The translations under genes and the position numbers were made by a program. DNA of 64,000 nucleotides, taken from Microscillaceae bacterium. Its GTDB lineage: Bacteria; Bacteroidota; Bacteroidia; Cytophagales; Microscillaceae. Below are positions 62,959-64,000 of the stretch, one piece after another; the stretch's first letter is position 1; every line of letters begins with the position of its first letter. The stretch spans positions 1 through 64,000 of the forward strand of contig DMXI01000199.1 in assembly GCA_003483885.1 (NCBI GenBank), read 5' to 3'. The notes beneath the pieces are model-generated. The model was not told where the DNA came from. It did not search any database and saw only the letters and a program-made list of their open reading frames with translations.

Positions 62959-64000
62959 ATGAAAATCAGGGATTTTGTTGCTCATTATGCCGAAGACAGC
63001 CTTGCTCAGGCTTTGGCCCAATATGTAGCTACTGATAAGCCTACTCGCGTACAAGTCAAAGGTTTGGTAGGCAGTTTGGATGCCATCATAGCCAGTGCTA
63101 CTTACAAAGTACATACCGATGCCAAAACCCGCATCAACCATATTTTTATATTAAATGATAGAGACGAAGCCCTCTATTTTTATAATGATCTGCAAAATTT
63201 ACTAGGCAAAAAAAATATTTGGTTTTTCCCTTCTTCTTACAAACGGCCCTACAAGTTTATGGAAGTGGAAAATGCCAACGTACTCGAGCGAGCCGAAGTA
63301 CTCAATCGAATCAATCAGCGAGTGAGTACCCCACAAATTGTCAGCGTAGATGCCGCCAAAGCTGGAGAAGATAATCCCTCCAACGAAGAGGGGTTTATGA
63401 TTGTAACTTACCCCAGCGCCTTGGTAGAAAAAGTGATTAATAAAAGATCATTGTTGGAAAACACTTTTACAGCCAAAGTAGGCGAGCAAGTAGACATTGA
63501 GTTTCTGGCTGAAATCCTACATACCTATGATTTTGACAAAACCGATTTTGTCTACGAAGCAGGCCAGTTTTCTATTAGAGGAGGGATTGTAGATATTTTC
63601 TCTTATTCCAACGATTATCCTTACCGCCTTGAGTTTTTTGATGACGAGCTGGAAAGCATTCGTTTATTTGATCCTGAAAATCAACTCTCTATTGAGCAGG
63701 TAGACCAAATAGCCATTATCCCCAACGTACAAACCAAACTTGTACAAGAAGTAAGAGAGTCATTCCTTAATTTTGTACCAGGCAATACTAATATATGGCT
63801 CAAAGATTATGATGCTGTACTTACCGTCATTCGAAAGAGTTTTACCAAAGTAGCCAATAATTTTAAAGAAATATTAGAAAAAAGTGGCAATACCCAAATT
63901 GTCAATGATCCAGACGTATTGTTTGAAACTCAGGCATCTTTTGAAGAGAAACTGCTTGATTTCACCACTGTAGAGTTTGGTAAACGTTTTCACTTCAAAA
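62959..64000 (+). CDS. mfd: Transcription-repair coupling factor Mfd, 3' partial
   Basis: First 347 residues of Mfd, cut by the window end. It shows the UvrB-like N-terminal region that binds UvrA and holds the inactive helicase-like fold: FILNDRDEALYFYNDL, the WFFPSSYKRPY start of domain 1, and FVYEAGQFSIRGGIVDIFS, followed by YRLEFFDDELESIRLFDPENQLSIEQV. Mfd removes stalled RNA polymerase and recruits repair. Housekeeping gene; the frame is open to the edge. Start at the ATG at 62959. Confidence 0.95.
   Translation, partial: MKIRDFVAHYAEDSLAQALAQYVATDKPTRVQVKGLVGSLDAIIASATYKVHTDAKTRINHIFILNDRDEALYFYNDLQNLLGKKNIWFFPSSYKRPYKFMEVENANVLERAEVLNRINQRVSTPQIVSVDAAKAGEDNPSNEEGFMIVTYPSALVEKVINKRSLLENTFTAKVGEQVDIEFLAEILHTYDFDKTDFVYEAGQFSIRGGIVDIFSYSNDYPYRLEFFDDELESIRLFDPENQLSIEQVDQIAIIPNVQTKLVQEVRESFLNFVPGNTNIWLKDYDAVLTVIRKSFTKVANNFKEILEKSGNTQIVNDPDVLFETQASFEEKLLDFTTVEFGKRFHFK

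Noticed and set aside
1..64000. tRNA and rRNA genes
   Set aside because: No T-arm GGTTCGAAxCC-type motif with a matching acceptor stem and no rRNA-like sequence was noticed on reading; a dedicated scan such as tRNAscan-SE could not be run.

Overview
The window comes from a Bacteroidota genome, most likely a Cytophagales-type marine or soil glider. I infer this from SusR-like Y_Y_Y regulators, LytS/LytTR two-component systems, abundant lipoproteins, CarboxypepD_reg-type outer-membrane receptors, DUF3667 and PKD-domain proteins, AT-rich intergenic DNA and weak ribosome binding sites. No tRNA, rRNA, CRISPR array or complete insertion sequence was recognised.

Positions 1-24,100 form a beta-1,3-glucan (laminarin-type) utilisation locus. 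It holds a GH3 glucosidase (5' truncated by the window), a CBM9-like lipoprotein, a sugar-porter MFS, a divergent Y_Y_Y/LuxR-type regulator, a clan GH-A glycosidase apparently fused to an outer-membrane barrel, a multi-domain carbohydrate-binding lipoprotein, a GH16 laminarinase, a large cytosolic protein resembling beta-glucan phosphorylases, and a tight four-gene operon. That operon runs GH17 lipoprotein, GH30 lipoprotein, GPH symporter fused to GH17, cytosolic GH17. The inferred flow is surface binding and endo-cleavage, import of glucose and oligosaccharides, then cytosolic hydrolysis or phosphorolysis. No SusC/SusD pair lies in the window.

Positions 24,500-45,850 are mixed: a DUF3667 protein, a serine-hydrolase/LytS/LytTR operon, hypothetical exported proteins, a GH26-like enzyme, a DUF481 protein, a near-identical second copy of the sugar MFS, a PKD lipoprotein, a 1.6-kb stretch with a strong structured-RNA candidate and a small ORF, three tandem paralogous serine hydrolases, and an orphan sensor kinase.

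Positions 45,866-56,214 (minus strand) form a ribosomal peptide (RiPP) cluster. Three small precursor genes share an identical leader ending in Gly-Gly. They are followed by two radical SAM/SPASM proteins, an HExxH protein, a protein with a 2OG-oxygenase-like metal motif, a GT9-type glycosyltransferase, a C39-peptidase ABC exporter and a shortened HlyD-like adaptor. An outer-membrane receptor lies just upstream and a LytTR regulator is divergent from it. Each precursor is preceded by a hairpin whose stem shows a compensated change. This is the most likely undescribed system in the window.

Positions 59,500-64,000 carry the LytTR regulator, an AraC-type regulator, an esterase-type serine hydrolase and the start of mfd.
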